The notes below the pieces were generated by a model, which was given only the letters and a program-made list of their open reading frames with translations, ran no database searches and was not told the DNA's origin. This document shows, piece after piece, positions 8,337 through 18,252 of a stretch of 64,000 bases of DNA. The translations under genes and the position numbers were made by a program. Source of the DNA: Alphaproteobacteria bacterium (GTDB lineage: Bacteria > Pseudomonadota > Alphaproteobacteria > Rhodobacterales > Rhodobacteraceae); contig JASBSZ010000047.1 of NCBI GenBank assembly GCA_030148665.1, positions 62,001 to 126,000 of the forward strand. The letters are read 5' to 3'. Position 1 is the stretch's first letter; the number at the start of each line of letters is the position of its first letter.

Positions 8337-9284
8337 ATGCTCCGCTTTGTCGCCACGCGCCTTTCTTCGCTTGTACTCAGCCTGCTGGTTGCCAGCATCG
8401 TCATCTTTGCGGTGATCGAAGTCATACCGGGCGACCCGGCGGCCTATATGCTGGGCCTCAATGCCGAGCCATCGGCCGTGGCGGCGCTGCGCGATCAACT
8501 GGGGCTGAACGGTTCGGTGCCGCTGCGTTACCTGCACTGGATTGCAGGCCTGATGACCGGGGATTTCGGCGTGTCCTATACATATCGCGTTCCGGTCGCG
8601 ACGCTGATTGCCGCGCGTCTGTGGGTTTCGCTGCCACTGGCGCTGTTTGCGCTGGCTCTTTCGACGCTGATTGCCTTTCCGGTGGGGTTGCTGGCTGCCG
8701 CGCGCCGGGGACGGCCTGCTGACCTTGCCGTCATGGGAACGACGCAGCTGGGCATCGCGGTGCCGAATTTCTGGTTTGCGATGCTGCTGGTTCTGATATT
8801 CGCGATCCGTTTGCGCTGGTTCCCGGCCGGCGGGTTCCCCGGCTGGGATCAGGGCCTCTGGGTCAGCCTCAAGGCGCTGCTGCTGCCGGCGGTGGCGCTG
8901 GCGCTGCCGCAGGCAAGCATCCTTGCCCGGATCATGCGGTCCAGCGTGCTTGACACGCTGGGGCAGGATTACATCCGTACCGCGCGCGCCAAGGGGATGA
9001 CCCGGGCGCAGGCGATCCGGCGCCACGCGCTGAAGAACGCGCTGATTCCGGTGCTGACCATCATCGGCATGCAGTTCTCGTTCCTGCTGGCCGGGGCCAT
9101 CATCATCGAGAACGTGTTTTTCCTGCCGGGGCTGGGGCGCCTGATCTTTCAGGCCATCACCCAGCGCGACCTGATCGTCGTCGAAAGCTCGGTCATGCTG
9201 CTCGTGTTTGCCGTGATCACGGTCAACTTCGTGGTCGATATCGCCTATGCCGCCGTCGATCCACGCCTGAGGAGGCGGCGATGA
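8337..9284 (+). CDS. Peptide/oligopeptide-type ABC transporter permease, DppB family
   Basis: First inner-membrane permease (315 residues) of a Dpp/Opp-type importer. It starts with the canonical MLRFVATRLSSLVLSLLVASIVIF helix and GDPAAYMLG segment, and has the cytoplasmic EAA loop that docks on the ATPase (RTARAKGMTRAQAIRRHALKNA). Six hydrophobic segments are visible. It overlaps the next permease by an ATGA. No binding-protein gene lies in this operon; the matching candidate is the orphan SBP at 18253-19737. It lies 64 bases downstream of mcd, close enough for read-through but with its own spacing. Confidence 0.9.
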   Translation: MLRFVATRLSSLVLSLLVASIVIFAVIEVIPGDPAAYMLGLNAEPSAVAALRDQLGLNGSVPLRYLHWIAGLMTGDFGVSYTYRVPVATLIAARLWVSLPLALFALALSTLIAFPVGLLAAARRGRPADLAVMGTTQLGIAVPNFWFAMLLVLIFAIRLRWFPAGGFPGWDQGLWVSLKALLLPAVALALPQASILARIMRSSVLDTLGQDYIRTARAKGMTRAQAIRRHALKNALIPVLTIIGMQFSFLLAGAIIIENVFFLPGLGRLIFQAITQRDLIVVESSVMLLVFAVITVNFVVDIAYAAVDPRLRRRR

Positions 9285-10102
9285 GGGTGCCGCGTACGCT
9301 GATCATCGGGGCGGCGCTGTTCGGCATGTTCCTTGCCGCCGCGCTGCTGTCCTATCTGTGGACACCATTCGATGTGACTGCGCTCGACATCGCCGCACGC
9401 CTGCGGCCGCCGGGCGCCGTCCACTGGTTCGGGACCGACCATTTCGGACGCGACATATTCTCGATGATCATGGTCGGTGCGCGCACCTCGATCGCGGTGG
9501 CCATCGTCGCGGTGGCCATCGGTATCGGCATCGGCACACCGCTGGGGCTGGCGGCGGCGGCGCGCCACGGCGGGCTGCTCGACGAGATCGTGATGCGCGG
9601 CAACGATCTGGTCTTTGCCTTTCCCTCGCTGGTCATCGCCATCCTGATCACCGCGGTATTCGGCCCCTCGGCACTGAACGCGATCATCGCCATCGGCATC
9701 TTCAACATTCCCGTATTCGCCCGCATCGCCCGCAGCGGCGCAGTGTCGCTGTGGACGCTCGACTACATCCTCGCCGCGCGGGTTGCGGGCAAGGGCCGGC
9801 TGAGGATCAGCATCGAACACATCCTGCCCAACATCGCCAATCTGCTGATCGTGCAGGGCACCATACAGTTCAGCCTCGGCATCCTGGCCGAGGCGGCGCT
9901 TTCCTATGTCGGGCTTGGCGCGCAGCCACCGACGCCGAGCTGGGGGCGGATGCTGGCCGACAGCCAGACGATGATTTCCTTTGCCCCCCACATGGCGCTG
10001 TTTCCGGGGCTGGCCATCGTGCTGGCGGTGCTCGGGCTCAACCTGATGGGTGACGGGCTGCGCGACCTGCTGGATCCGCACCTGCGCAGGTGGCGGCAAT
10101 GA
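9281..10102 (+). CDS. Peptide/oligopeptide-type ABC transporter permease, DppC family
   Basis: Second permease subunit, 273 residues, with the N-terminal single helix, the short periplasmic region containing HWFGTDHFGRDIFSM (a DppC hallmark), and a C-terminal transport domain with an EAA-type loop (AARVAGKGRLRISIEHILPNIA) and ALSYVGLGAQPPTPSWG. Start and stop both overlap neighbouring genes by four bases (ATGA at 9281-9284 and 10099-10102), so the three transporter genes form one tightly coupled operon. Confidence 0.9.
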   Translation: MRVPRTLIIGAALFGMFLAAALLSYLWTPFDVTALDIAARLRPPGAVHWFGTDHFGRDIFSMIMVGARTSIAVAIVAVAIGIGIGTPLGLAAAARHGGLLDEIVMRGNDLVFAFPSLVIAILITAVFGPSALNAIIAIGIFNIPVFARIARSGAVSLWTLDYILAARVAGKGRLRISIEHILPNIANLLIVQGTIQFSLGILAEAALSYVGLGAQPPTPSWGRMLADSQTMISFAPHMALFPGLAIVLAVLGLNLMGDGLRDLLDPHLRRWRQ

Positions 10103-11697
10103 CGCTGTTGTCGGTCAGGGATCTGTCGCTGTCGATCGGGGCGCTTCCGGTGCTCGATCGCCTCAGCTTCGACATACGGCCCGGCGAGGTGTTCGGGGTC
10201 GTCGGCGAAAGCGGCTCGGGCAAATCCATGACAGCGCTGGCGTTGATGGGTCTGGCACCCGAGAGCGCGCGCGTCAGCGGCGAGGCCCGGTTCGAGGGGC
10301 GCCCCCTCATCGGGCTGGCCGAACGCGACATATGCGCCATCCGCGGCGCCGGTATCGGCATGATCTTTCAGGAGCCGATGAGCGCGCTCGACCCGGTGCA
10401 GACGATCGGCGCACAGGTGGCCGAAACCCTGGTGATCCACGGCCGCATGAACCGCCGCGAGGCGTTGCAGGCGGCGCGTGCGCGGCTCGACCGCGTAGGC
10501 CTGCCCGCAGCGCGCTTTCCGCTGGACCTCTATCCGCACGAGCTCTCGGGCGGGCAGCGCCAGCGTGTCTGCATCGCCATGGCAATTGCCCTGCGCCCGC
10601 GCCTGCTGATCGCCGACGAGCCGACAACCGCGCTCGATGTCACCACGCAGGCGCAGATTCTGGACCTTCTGAAATCGCTGGTCGAGGACGAGGGCATGGC
10701 GCTGATGCTGATCACCCATGATCTGGCGGTGGTCTCGGGGATCGCCGATCGCGTGGCGGTGATGCAGCGCGGCCGGATCATCGAGGCGGGGCCGACGGGC
10801 GACGTCTTTCGCAACATGCGCCACCCCTATACGCGGGCGCTGTTTCGCGCATCCGGCCATGTGCCGGCGCGAAGCAGGCGCAGTGCCGGGCAACCGATAC
10901 TGGAAGTGCGCGATGTTCACTGCAGCTATGGCGGCGGGCGCAGGCGGCTTTTCGGCAAGGCCACGCGCATCCGCGCCGTGCGCGGCGTCAGCTTTACCCT
11001 GCACAAGGGCGAGAACCTCGGCCTGGTTGGTGAATCGGGTTGCGGGAAATCGACGCTCAGCCGCGCGATACTGGGGCTGGAGCCCCTGCAGGGTGGCGAG
11101 ATCCGCCTGTTCGGCCGCCCCGTCGGGCCGCGAATGGATGCGCGCGACCGTGCCGCACTGCAGGTGGTGTTTCAGGATCCTTATGGCAGCTTCAATCCGC
11201 GCTGGAAGGTCGCGCGCCTTGTCGCCGAACCATTCAACCTGCTGCCCACGCGCCCCCGCGACTGGCGCACGCATGTTGCCGAGGCGCTGGAAAGCGTGGG
11301 CCTGAAGGCCACCGACATGGACAGGTACATTCACGAGTTTTCCGGCGGTCAGCGCCAGCGCATCGCCATCGCCCGCGCCCTGATCCTGCGGCCCGAACTG
11401 ATCGTGCTGGACGAGGCGGTATCCGCGCTGGATGTCTCGATCCGTGCTCAGATCCTCGACCTGCTGGCGGATCTTTCCGACCGCCTGGACCTCGGCTATC
11501 TGTTCATCAGCCATGACCTCGGAGTCGTGCGAGCAATCACCGACAGGGTGCTGGTGATGAAGGACGGCGAAATCGTGGAACAAGGGCCGACCGAACAGCT
11601 GTTCACTGCCCCCCGCCACGCCTATACCCGAAAACTGATCGCGGCGACGCCCCGTCTGCCCGAAATTCCGACAAGGATGATGCAGGATGACAATTGA
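10099..11697 (+). CDS. Fused DppD-DppF ABC transporter ATPase
   Basis: Single polypeptide (532 residues) carrying two complete ATP-binding cassettes, as in GsiA/YejF-type proteins. The first half has Walker A GESGSGKS, signature LSGGQRQR and Walker B LLIADEP; the second half has Walker A GESGCGKS, signature FSGGQRQR and Walker B LIVLDEA. The RHPYTRAL and RHAYTRKL segments after each cassette are typical of peptide-transporter ATPases. I start at the ATG at 10099 because it overlaps the dppC stop as ATGA; an in-frame GTG at 10090 is possible. It overlaps the aldehyde dehydrogenase start by 11 bases. It powers uptake through the two permeases upstream. Confidence 0.9.
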   Translation: MTLLSVRDLSLSIGALPVLDRLSFDIRPGEVFGVVGESGSGKSMTALALMGLAPESARVSGEARFEGRPLIGLAERDICAIRGAGIGMIFQEPMSALDPVQTIGAQVAETLVIHGRMNRREALQAARARLDRVGLPAARFPLDLYPHELSGGQRQRVCIAMAIALRPRLLIADEPTTALDVTTQAQILDLLKSLVEDEGMALMLITHDLAVVSGIADRVAVMQRGRIIEAGPTGDVFRNMRHPYTRALFRASGHVPARSRRSAGQPILEVRDVHCSYGGGRRRLFGKATRIRAVRGVSFTLHKGENLGLVGESGCGKSTLSRAILGLEPLQGGEIRLFGRPVGPRMDARDRAALQVVFQDPYGSFNPRWKVARLVAEPFNLLPTRPRDWRTHVAEALESVGLKATDMDRYIHEFSGGQRQRIAIARALILRPELIVLDEAVSALDVSIRAQILDLLADLSDRLDLGYLFISHDLGVVRAITDRVLVMKDGEIVEQGPTEQLFTAPRHAYTRKLIAATPRLPEIPTRMMQDDN

Positions 11698-13141
11698 CAC
11701 AGTGTGGTACCCGACCGACCAATGTTTCATCAACGGCGCGTGGGTTGCACCCCTGGGTGGCGAGACCCTTGCCGTCGAGAACCCCTCGACCGGCCTCGAG
11801 ATCGCCCGTATCGCCCGCGGCCAGGGCGCCGATATCGACGCCGCGGTCGCCGCCGCCGAGGGTGCGCGCGATGGCGACTGGGGCCGGATGCCGGCCTTTC
11901 AGAGGGGCCGCATCCTTGCCCGCATGGGGCAGATCGTGCTGGAGCGCGCGGACGATCTGGCGCGCATCGAGGCGCAGGATGTGGGCAAGCCCCTCGCCCA
12001 GGCGCGCGTCGATGCGCTGGCGCTGGCGCGCTACATGGAATTCTATGCCGGCGCCGCCGACAAGGTGATGGGCGAGACCATCCCCTATCTGGACGGCTAT
12101 ACCGTCTATACCCTGCGCGAACCGCACGGGGTGACCGGCCATATCGTACCCTGGAACTATCCGATGCAGATCATCGGGCGCAGTGTCGGCGCGGCGCTGG
12201 CGATGGGCAATGCCTGCGTGCTGAAGCCTGCCGAAGAGGCCTGCCTGACGGCGCTGGCCTTTGCCGCGATCGCCGCCGAGGCGGGCCTGCCGGCAGGCGC
12301 GCTGAACGTGGTGCCGGGGCTCGGCGAGGAGGCCGGCGCGGCGCTCGCATCGCATCCCGGCGTGCAGCACATGTCGTTCACCGGATCGGTGGCGACGGGG
12401 GCGCTGATACAGGCGGCCGCAGCGCACAATATCGTGCCGGTGACGCTTGAGCTGGGCGGGAAATCGCCGCAGATCGTCTTTGACGACGCCGATCTGGATG
12501 CCGCGCTGCCGTTTCTGGTCAACGCCGGCATCCAGAACGCCGGGCAGACATGTTCGGCGGCCTCGCGCATCCTCGTACAGCGGAGGGTCTATGACAGGGT
12601 GTGCGAGATGATGGCGACGCGCTATCGCGGCCTCGTCGTGGCGCCGGCGCTGGACGATCGCGACGTGGGGCCGCTGATCTCGGCGCGGCAGAAGGATATC
12701 GTCGAAGGCTTCCTGAAGGCGGCCGACCCGGCGCGCATCCTGGCCCGCGCACAGCTGGCCGACGACCTGCCCGAGGGCGGGCATTACGTGGCGCCAGCGC
12801 TCTATGGCGGGGTCGATCCAGACGACCCGCTGGCGCAGGCGGAAATCTTTGGCCCCGTTCAGGCAATCATCCCTTTCGAGGACGAGGAAGACGCGGTCAG
12901 GATCGCCAACGGCACGCAATACGGGCTGGTGGCCGCTGTCTGGACGCGCGACGGCGCACGCCAGATGCGCCTGGTCAAACGGCTGCGCGCGGGGCAGGTC
13001 TTCGTCAACAACTACGGCGCCGGTGGTGGGGTGGAACTGCCCTTTGGCGGCGTCGGCAAATCGGGGCACGGGCGCGAAAAGGGGTTCGAGGCGCTGTACG
13101 GGTTCAGCGTGCTGAAAACGGTGGCGGCACGGCACGGGTAG
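11687..13141 (+). CDS. NAD(P)-dependent aldehyde dehydrogenase
   Basis: Class-I/betaine-aldehyde-type aldehyde dehydrogenase, 484 residues, oxidising an aldehyde to its acid. The catalytic pair is present: glutamate 255 in VTLELGGKSP and cysteine 289 in NAGQTCSAASR, with the cofactor loop FTGSVATG and the oxyanion asparagine in PWNYPM. It is the last gene of the ABC transporter operon and overlaps the ATPase gene by 11 bases, so its substrate probably derives from the imported compound. A convergent repeat element follows. Annotation as betaine-aldehyde dehydrogenase would be over-precise. Confidence 0.88.
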   Translation: MTIDTVWYPTDQCFINGAWVAPLGGETLAVENPSTGLEIARIARGQGADIDAAVAAAEGARDGDWGRMPAFQRGRILARMGQIVLERADDLARIEAQDVGKPLAQARVDALALARYMEFYAGAADKVMGETIPYLDGYTVYTLREPHGVTGHIVPWNYPMQIIGRSVGAALAMGNACVLKPAEEACLTALAFAAIAAEAGLPAGALNVVPGLGEEAGAALASHPGVQHMSFTGSVATGALIQAAAAHNIVPVTLELGGKSPQIVFDDADLDAALPFLVNAGIQNAGQTCSAASRILVQRRVYDRVCEMMATRYRGLVVAPALDDRDVGPLISARQKDIVEGFLKAADPARILARAQLADDLPEGGHYVAPALYGGVDPDDPLAQAEIFGPVQAIIPFEDEEDAVRIANGTQYGLVAAVWTRDGARQMRLVKRLRAGQVFVNNYGAGGGVELPFGGVGKSGHGREKGFEALYGFSVLKTVAARHG

Positions 13142-13186
13142 CCGGGTGCGGAAACGCCCCGTCGGCATCGTTTCCGGCTGTCGAGG

Positions 13187-13233
13187 CCGGGGGCCAGCCC
13201 CCGGACCCCCGGCGTATTTGGACAAAGAAGAAG
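13187..13233 (+). repeat. Intergenic repeat, copy A (hairpin plus GTATTTGG core)
   Basis: A GC-rich hairpin, CCGGGGGC at 13187-13194 and GCCCCCGG at 13197-13204, is followed by the 20-base core GTATTTGGACAAAGAAGAAG at 13214-13233. The same arrangement recurs at 19757-19808 and, inverted, at 27529-27579; the core alone recurs at 35550-35568. This copy lies between two convergent genes (aldehyde dehydrogenase and D-amino acid aminotransferase). Confidence 0.8.
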
Positions 13234-13241
13234 GCGGGGCC

Positions 13242-14105
13242 TCAGATCGCGGCCTTTCGGCTTTCTTCCAGATAGATTTCGCGCAGCCGTGTGGCCACGG
13301 GGCCAGGTGTGCCCGCGCCGATGGTCGCGCCGTCGATTTCGACCACCGGCATGACAAAGGTCGAGGCCGAGGTGATGAAGGCCTCGTCCGCCTGCTGGGC
13401 CTCGTCGATGGTAAAGGGGCGTTCCTCGACCTCCATCTGCGCCTCGCGGGCAAAGCGCAGCACGGCCGCACGGGTGATGCCGTGCAGGATGTCGGTGCTG
13501 AGATCGCGGGTGATGATCCGCCCGCCCTTGACGATATAGGCGTTGTTGCTGGTGCCCTCGGTGACATGGCCATCCTCGACCAGCCAGGCATCGTCGCAGC
13601 CGGCGGCCTTGGCCATCATCTTGCCCATGCTGGGGTAAAGCAGCTGCACCGTCTTGATGTCGCGCCGGTGCCAGCGCAGATCGTCGATCGAGATGACCTT
13701 GATCCCCTTTGTTGCGGCCGGATTATCGGCCAGCCCCGGCTTGTTCTGGGTGAACAGCACGATGGTCGAGGGGGTTTGTTCGGGGTCGGGAAAGACAAAA
13801 TCGCGGTCGGCGGGGGCGCCGCGGGTGATCTGCAGATAGACCATGCCCTCGACCACATCATTGCGGCGCAGCAATTCGCGGTGGATTTCCAGAAGCTCGT
13901 CCATCGTGACCGGAGAGGCCATGTCCAACTCGCCCAGCGAGCGTTGCAGGCGTTTGGCATGGCCGTCGAAATCGACCAGCTTGCCGTCGAGAACCGAGGT
14001 TACCTCGTACACCCCGTCGGCCATCAGGAAGCCCCGGTCAAAGATCGACACCTTTGCCTCGGCCTCGGGCAGGTATTCTCCGTTCAGATAGACTATGCGG
14101 CTCAT
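13242..14105 (-). CDS. dat: D-amino acid aminotransferase (class IV PLP enzyme)
   Basis: Fold-type IV PLP aminotransferase of 287 residues. The family interconverts D-amino acids and 2-oxo acids with D-glutamate/2-oxoglutarate as partner pair (branched-chain and aminodeoxychorismate enzymes share the fold). The N terminus (LNGEYLPEAEAKVSIFDRGF) and length match D-alanine transaminases. The PLP lysine is K151 in RRDIKTVQLL and the cofactor-holding glutamate is E183 in HVTEGTSNNAY. The ATG at 14105 follows a GGGAAAG ribosome-binding site. It is the last gene of a three-gene operon, 17 bases after the DgcA-like gene, which supports a D-amino-acid role because its product D-glutamate is the proposed substrate of the upstream enzymes. 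Confidence 0.85.
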   Translation of the reverse strand: MSRIVYLNGEYLPEAEAKVSIFDRGFLMADGVYEVTSVLDGKLVDFDGHAKRLQRSLGELDMASPVTMDELLEIHRELLRRNDVVEGMVYLQITRGAPADRDFVFPDPEQTPSTIVLFTQNKPGLADNPAATKGIKVISIDDLRWHRRDIKTVQLLYPSMGKMMAKAAGCDDAWLVEDGHVTEGTSNNAYIVKGGRIITRDLSTDILHGITRAAVLRFAREAQMEVEERPFTIDEAQQADEAFITSASTFVMPVVEIDGATIGAGTPGPVATRLREIYLEESRKAAI

Positions 14106-14122
14106 CTTGCTTTCCCTTGTTT

Positions 14123-15091
14123 CTAACCCCACAGCGCGGCATCTGGCGGGTGAACACCCCTTTCATCGAAATGCAGCGCGTTGTCACGGTCTTGGGCCAG
14201 CAAGAGCGGGCCGTCAAGATCCGTGAATGCCGCGCCCTGGGCCAGCAGCACCGCCGGCGCCATTGCCAGTGAACTGCCGACCATGCAGCCGACCATCACC
14301 CGATAGCCCATGCCGAGCGCGGCCTCGCGCAGGGCAAGCGCCTCGGTCAGGCCGCCGGTCTTGTCCAGCTTGATGTTCACGATGTCGTATTTGCCTTTCA
14401 GCGCGGCCAGGCTGGCGCGGTCGTGGCAGCTTTCGTCGGCGCAGACCGGCAACACGCGATCCATGTTCAGCAGGGCGTCATCCTGCCCCGCCGGCAGGGG
14501 CTGTTCGACCATCTCGACGCCAAGCTCCACCAGAACCGGGGCAAGACGGGCGTAAAGGTCGGGCGTCCAGCCCTCATTGGCATCGACGATGATGCGGGCG
14601 TCGGGCGCGCCAAGGCGCACCGCACGGATGCGGGCGATATCCTCGTCCCCGCCGCCCAGCTTGGTTTTCAGCAGCGGGCGGTGGGCATTTTCGGCGGCCT
14701 GTTCGCGCATCTTGTCGGGGCTGTCCAGCGACAGGGTATAGGCGGTGATTTCAGGGCCGGGTTCGGGCAGGCCGGCCAGTTCCCAGATGCGGCGGCCGGT
14801 CTGCTTGCATTTCAGATCCCACAGCGCGCAATCTACGGCGTTGCGGGCGGCCCCCGGCGGCAGGGCCGATTGCAGTTCGGCACGCGTGATCGGCAGGGGC
14901 AGGGATTCGATCTGTTCCGTGACGGATTCAAGCGATTCGCCATAGCGCGCATAGGGCACACATTCGCCCCAGCCGGTAACGCCGCCCTGCGTGATACGAA
15001 CGGTCAACACCCGTGCCACGCTGCGCGAGCCGCGCGAGATGGTGAACAGGCGGGCAAATGGGAAAGCATCCCTGGTGACGGTCAGTTTCAT
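14123..15091 (-). CDS. dgcA: Enolase-superfamily epimerase/racemase, DgcA-like (N-acetyl-D-glutamate racemase or dipeptide epimerase)
   Basis: Enolase-superfamily protein of 322 residues in the muconate-lactonising subgroup. Catalytic features are complete: the KxK lysines at 142/144 (LLKTKLGGG), metal ligands D170 (IIVDANEGW), E196 (MVEQPLP) and D219 (VCADES), and the opposing lysine in NIKLDKTGG (241/244). Such enzymes epimerise L-Ala-D/L-Glu dipeptides. With a DUF1611 partner the set matches the DgcN-DgcA pathway I recall, in which N-acetyl-D-glutamate is racemised to the L form. It lies nine bases after the DUF1611 gene and 17 before the aminotransferase gene. Dipeptide epimerase in murein-peptide recycling is the main alternative; both readings involve D-glutamate chemistry. 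Confidence 0.8.
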   Translation of the reverse strand: MKLTVTRDAFPFARLFTISRGSRSVARVLTVRITQGGVTGWGECVPYARYGESLESVTEQIESLPLPITRAELQSALPPGAARNAVDCALWDLKCKQTGRRIWELAGLPEPGPEITAYTLSLDSPDKMREQAAENAHRPLLKTKLGGGDEDIARIRAVRLGAPDARIIVDANEGWTPDLYARLAPVLVELGVEMVEQPLPAGQDDALLNMDRVLPVCADESCHDRASLAALKGKYDIVNIKLDKTGGLTEALALREAALGMGYRVMVGCMVGSSLAMAPAVLLAQGAAFTDLDGPLLLAQDRDNALHFDERGVHPPDAALWG

Positions 15092-15100
15092 CCTGCCACC

Positions 15101-16102
15101 CTATATCCGCTGCAACGCATCCACCAGACGCCCCGCGCCCTGACGATAGGGGTCAACCGCAGGCAGGCCCATGCGGGTTTCGATATCCGCAAGGCAGGCC
15201 AATGCCTCGTCCTCGGCCATGTTGGCGGTGTTCACCGAAATCCCCACCACCTGGCAAGCGGGGTTGACCACGCGGGCCAGTGTCAGGGCCAGATCGCGAA
15301 GTTCCTCGAGCGAGGGCAGTTGATAGTCGGGCAGGCCGCGCATGTGGGGGCGCGTCGGTTCATGGCACAGGATCAGCGCGTCGGGCTGACCGCCGTGGAT
15401 CAGCGCCATGGTCACGCCGGAATAGGAGGCATGGAACAGCGAGCCCTGCCCCTCGATCAGATCCCAATGGTCGGGGTCGTTGTCAGGCGAGATGGTTTCC
15501 ACCGCACCGGCCATGAAATCGGCCACCACCGCATCAAGCGGCACGCCATCGCCGGTGATCAATATGCCCGTCTGGCCGGTTGCGCGGAAATCGGCGTTCA
15601 TGCCGCGCGCGCGCATTTCGCGCTCCATCGCCAGCGCGGTATACATCTTGCCGACCGAGCAATCCGTGCCCACCGCAAGACAGCGCCTGCCGCTGCGGCG
15701 CTTGCCGGTCGCAACAGGATAGGCGCGTGAAGGAATACGCACGTCATGCAGTTTGCGCCCGTTTTCCGCGGCGGCCGCCACGAGATCGGGCTCGTCCCTC
15801 AGCAGGTTGTGCAGGCCGGACGCGATATCGAGACCTGCCTCAATCGCCTCGATCAACACCTTCTTCCATGCTTTCGAGATGATGCCGCCCCGGTTGGCGA
15901 CCCCGATCACCAGCGTTTTCGCACCGGCGTCAACGGCCTGTTCAACAGACATTTCGTCAAGCCCCAGATCGGCATTGCAGCCATTCATGCGCAGCTGGCC
16001 CAGCGCCAGTTCGGGGCGCCAGTCCCTGATGCCCTGGGCAACCTTGGCCGCCAACTGATCAGGCGCATCTCCGAGAAAGAGCAGATAGGGTGTTCGGATC
16101 AT
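15101..16102 (-). CDS. dgcN: DUF1611 family protein, DgcN-like (proposed D-glutamate N-acetyltransferase)
   Basis: Protein of 333 residues with an N-terminal Rossmann-like domain and a C-terminal P-loop domain (CLAVGTDCSVGKMYTALA, about residues 140-160, then EGQGSLFHASYSGVT). This two-domain layout defines DUF1611. The family member DgcN is, as I recall, a D-glutamate N-acetyltransferase working with DgcA, an assignment made in marine bacteria. The ATG at 16102 has a strong GGGAGGTC ribosome-binding site. It is first in the operon dgcN-dgcA-dat. The leader between here and panC contains an AT-rich stretch (about 16150-16175) where a promoter would be expected. No DgcR-type regulator is adjacent. 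Confidence 0.78.
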   Translation of the reverse strand: MIRTPYLLFLGDAPDQLAAKVAQGIRDWRPELALGQLRMNGCNADLGLDEMSVEQAVDAGAKTLVIGVANRGGIISKAWKKVLIEAIEAGLDIASGLHNLLRDEPDLVAAAAENGRKLHDVRIPSRAYPVATGKRRSGRRCLAVGTDCSVGKMYTALAMEREMRARGMNADFRATGQTGILITGDGVPLDAVVADFMAGAVETISPDNDPDHWDLIEGQGSLFHASYSGVTMALIHGGQPDALILCHEPTRPHMRGLPDYQLPSLEELRDLALTLARVVNPACQVVGISVNTANMAEDEALACLADIETRMGLPAVDPYRQGAGRLVDALQRI

Positions 16103-16284
16103 CTTGACCTCCCAAATTGTCCAGATCGGGCAAGATGGTCCTAGCAGGGTATTTGGGGAATATTTTCTGAAATGACCGGTTGCGCCGCATGGTCATTGCA
16201 ACAACCGTGCGCGGAATATGCCTTTTTTCAAGAATCATTCGAAAAGCAGCCAGGGTTGCGGCGGAATTTTTCGCATATCCGCGA

Positions 16285-17127
16285 TCAGACTGCGATATTG
16301 TCGATCAGACGTACCGAACCCAGCATCGCAGCGACCAGCAAGCGGGCCGGACGATCCGCCGCCGCCAGCGGTTTCAGATCGGCGGCGTCGCGCAGCTCCA
16401 GATATTCGACGCTGTCAAACCCCGCATCCAGAATCCTGCGCCGCGCATCCTCAAGCGCCGCGGTGACATCCGCACCTGCCCTTATGGCATCCCTTGCCTC
16501 GGTCAGCGCGGCGTGAATCGCGGGCGCAATTGCCCTTTGCCCGGCGCTCAGCAGCAGATTGCGCGAGGACAGGGCCAGACCATCGCCATCCCTGACCGTG
16601 GGACAGCCGACAACCTGTATCGGGATATCGAGATCGGAAACAAGCCGCTTGACCACCTGCAATTGCTGATAGTCCTTTTCCCCGAAAAATGCCTTGTCGG
16701 CCTGCGTCTGGAGGAAAAGTTTGGTCACGACCGTGGCCACCCCGTCGAAATGACCGGGGCGGTGGGCACCGCAAAGGCCCTCGCTGACGCCGGACACCGA
16801 AACATTGGTGGAAAAGCCGGGCCGGTAGACCTGATCGGCATCGGGCGCATAGATCAGATCAACCCGGTAATCGGCCAGCTTTCGCGCATCCTCGTCCTCG
16901 GTCCGCGGGTACGAGGCCAGGTCGTCGGGATTGTTGAACTGCCTGGGATTGACAAAGATCGTCACGATCACCCGGTCACATTCCCTTCCCGCTGCTTCTA
17001 CCAGGCTGAGATGCCCGGCATGGAGCGCACCCATCGTGGGCACGACGGCGACGCTCTCACCGGCACGGCGCCAACGGGAAACCTCGGCACGCAAGGCGGG
17101 CAGCTTGCGGATGATCGGCGCGGTCAT
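16285..17127 (-). CDS. panC: Pantothenate synthetase
   Basis: Catalyses the ATP-dependent condensation of pantoate with beta-alanine, the last step of pantothenate synthesis. The 280-residue length is normal. Nucleotidyl-transferase signatures are present: [14 protein letters not shown] (the HIGH-like box, about residues 30-43), [10 protein letters not shown] and [18 protein letters not shown]. Its ATG overlaps the panB stop (ATGA at 17124-17127), so both are made from one message. It lies between the dgc operon and the peptide-binding protein, a cofactor operon embedded in a scavenging region. Confidence 0.95.
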   Translation of the reverse strand: MTAPIIRKLPALRAEVSRWRRAGESVAVVPTMGALHAGHLSLVEAAGRECDRVIVTIFVNPRQFNNPDDLASYPRTEDEDARKLADYRVDLIYAPDADQVYRPGFSTNVSVSGVSEGLCGAHRPGHFDGVATVVTKLFLQTQADKAFFGEKDYQQLQVVKRLVSDLDIPIQVVGCPTVRDGDGLALSSRNLLLSAGQRAIAPAIHAALTEARDAIRAGADVTAALEDARRRILDAGFDSVEYLELRDAADLKPLAAADRPARLLVAAMLGSVRLIDNIAV

Positions 17128-17951
17128 TGCGATTTTTCCTGATCCTTGAACACATGTTCCGGGGCGGGAAAGCTGCGCGCGCGCACCTCTTGCGCATATT
17201 GTTCGACGGCCTTTTCCGCCTGCTCGGCCAGATCCGCGTAGCGCTTGACGAATTTGGGCCGGAAATCGGCAAACATGCCCAGCATGTCATCGACCACCAG
17301 AATCTGCCCGTCGCAGCCGGCCGAGGCGCCAATGCCGATGGTCGGCACGCTGAGGTCGGCCGTGATCCTGTCGGCCAGCGGGGCCGGGATCTTTTCCAGA
17401 ACCACCGAAAACGCGCCCGCCTCGGCAACGGCGCGGGCATCCAGGGTCACCCTGTCGGCGCCCTCGCCGCGGCCCTGTACCGCATAGCCGCCCAGGACAT
17501 TGACCGCCTGTGGCGTCAGCCCGACATGGCCCATGACCGGAATACCCCGCGCCACCAGAAAACGGATCGTGTCCGCCATCGCGATCCCTCCTTCCAGCTT
17601 GACCGCATCAGCGCCGGTTTCCGACATCAGCCGCGCCGCATTGCGGAATGCCTGTTGCGGACTTTCCTCGTAGCTGGCGAACGGCATGTCGATCACCAGC
17701 AGCGCGCGTTCAACCCCACGCCGGACGGCCCGGCCGTGCATGATCATCATTTCGAGGGTAACGCCCAGGGTATCGTCCAGCCCGTGGAGCACCATCCCGA
17801 CACTGTCGCCCACCAGAACGATATCGCAGAACCCGTCGGTTATACGGGCGATCGGCGTGGTATAGGCGGTCAGACAGACCAGCGGGTCATGCCCCTTGCG
17901 GGCGATGATTTCGGGCACGGTTGCGGCCTTGATGCGGTTTGTCGCGCTCAT
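17124..17951 (-). CDS. panB: 3-methyl-2-oxobutanoate hydroxymethyltransferase (ketopantoate hydroxymethyltransferase)
   Basis: Adds a one-carbon unit from 5,10-methylene-tetrahydrofolate to 2-oxoisovalerate, giving ketopantoate. The 275 residues include the magnesium and substrate segments [30 protein letters not shown] and FDVVLE-type FSVVLEKIP. The ATG at 17951 follows a GGAGAAAGGGAG ribosome-binding region; the open frame runs further upstream but without PanB-like residues. It is first in panB-panC and divergent from the orphan peptide-binding protein gene. Ketopantoate reductase (panE) is not in the window. Confidence 0.95.
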   Translation of the reverse strand: MSATNRIKAATVPEIIARKGHDPLVCLTAYTTPIARITDGFCDIVLVGDSVGMVLHGLDDTLGVTLEMMIMHGRAVRRGVERALLVIDMPFASYEESPQQAFRNAARLMSETGADAVKLEGGIAMADTIRFLVARGIPVMGHVGLTPQAVNVLGGYAVQGRGEGADRVTLDARAVAEAGAFSVVLEKIPAPLADRITADLSVPTIGIGASAGCDGQILVVDDMLGMFADFRPKFVKRYADLAEQAEKAVEQYAQEVRARSFPAPEHVFKDQEKSQ

Positions 17952-18252
17952 CTGTTCTCCCTTTCTCCGGCCGTCCTGCGGGCCGGTCGCGGATTTGGCT
18001 GCCCTGCGGCCCTGTCCACTCGGATCTGCCCTGCGGGCCACGCCCCGGCGCCAAGTGTTATAGCGGGTGCAGCGCATGGGCCAAGGATTATTTTGCAGAT
18101 GCAGCATTACCGTGCAACCGCAGAATGTTCGTGCAAAACTTGACTCGATCAGCGACACGGCCAACACTCGACCGGCAGCATCGGCACGCCTGCACCGAGG
18201 CACCCATCCCATGACGGCAGGCGGGATTGCCGGAAATCCGGGAGGTCACACC
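17952..18252. other. Intergenic region between divergent panB and the peptide-binding protein gene
   Basis: 301 bases without a convincing gene. It should hold both promoters. On the plus strand TTGACT (18140-18145) is followed after 17 bases by AACACT (18163-18168), a weak match to a housekeeping promoter for the binding-protein gene. I see no strong hairpin. Confidence 0.5.

Noticed and set aside
9904-11733. Open frame of 609 codons on the minus strand opposite the fused ABC ATPase
   Set aside because: The plus strand carries two complete ATP-binding cassettes; the antisense frame has no recognisable domain.
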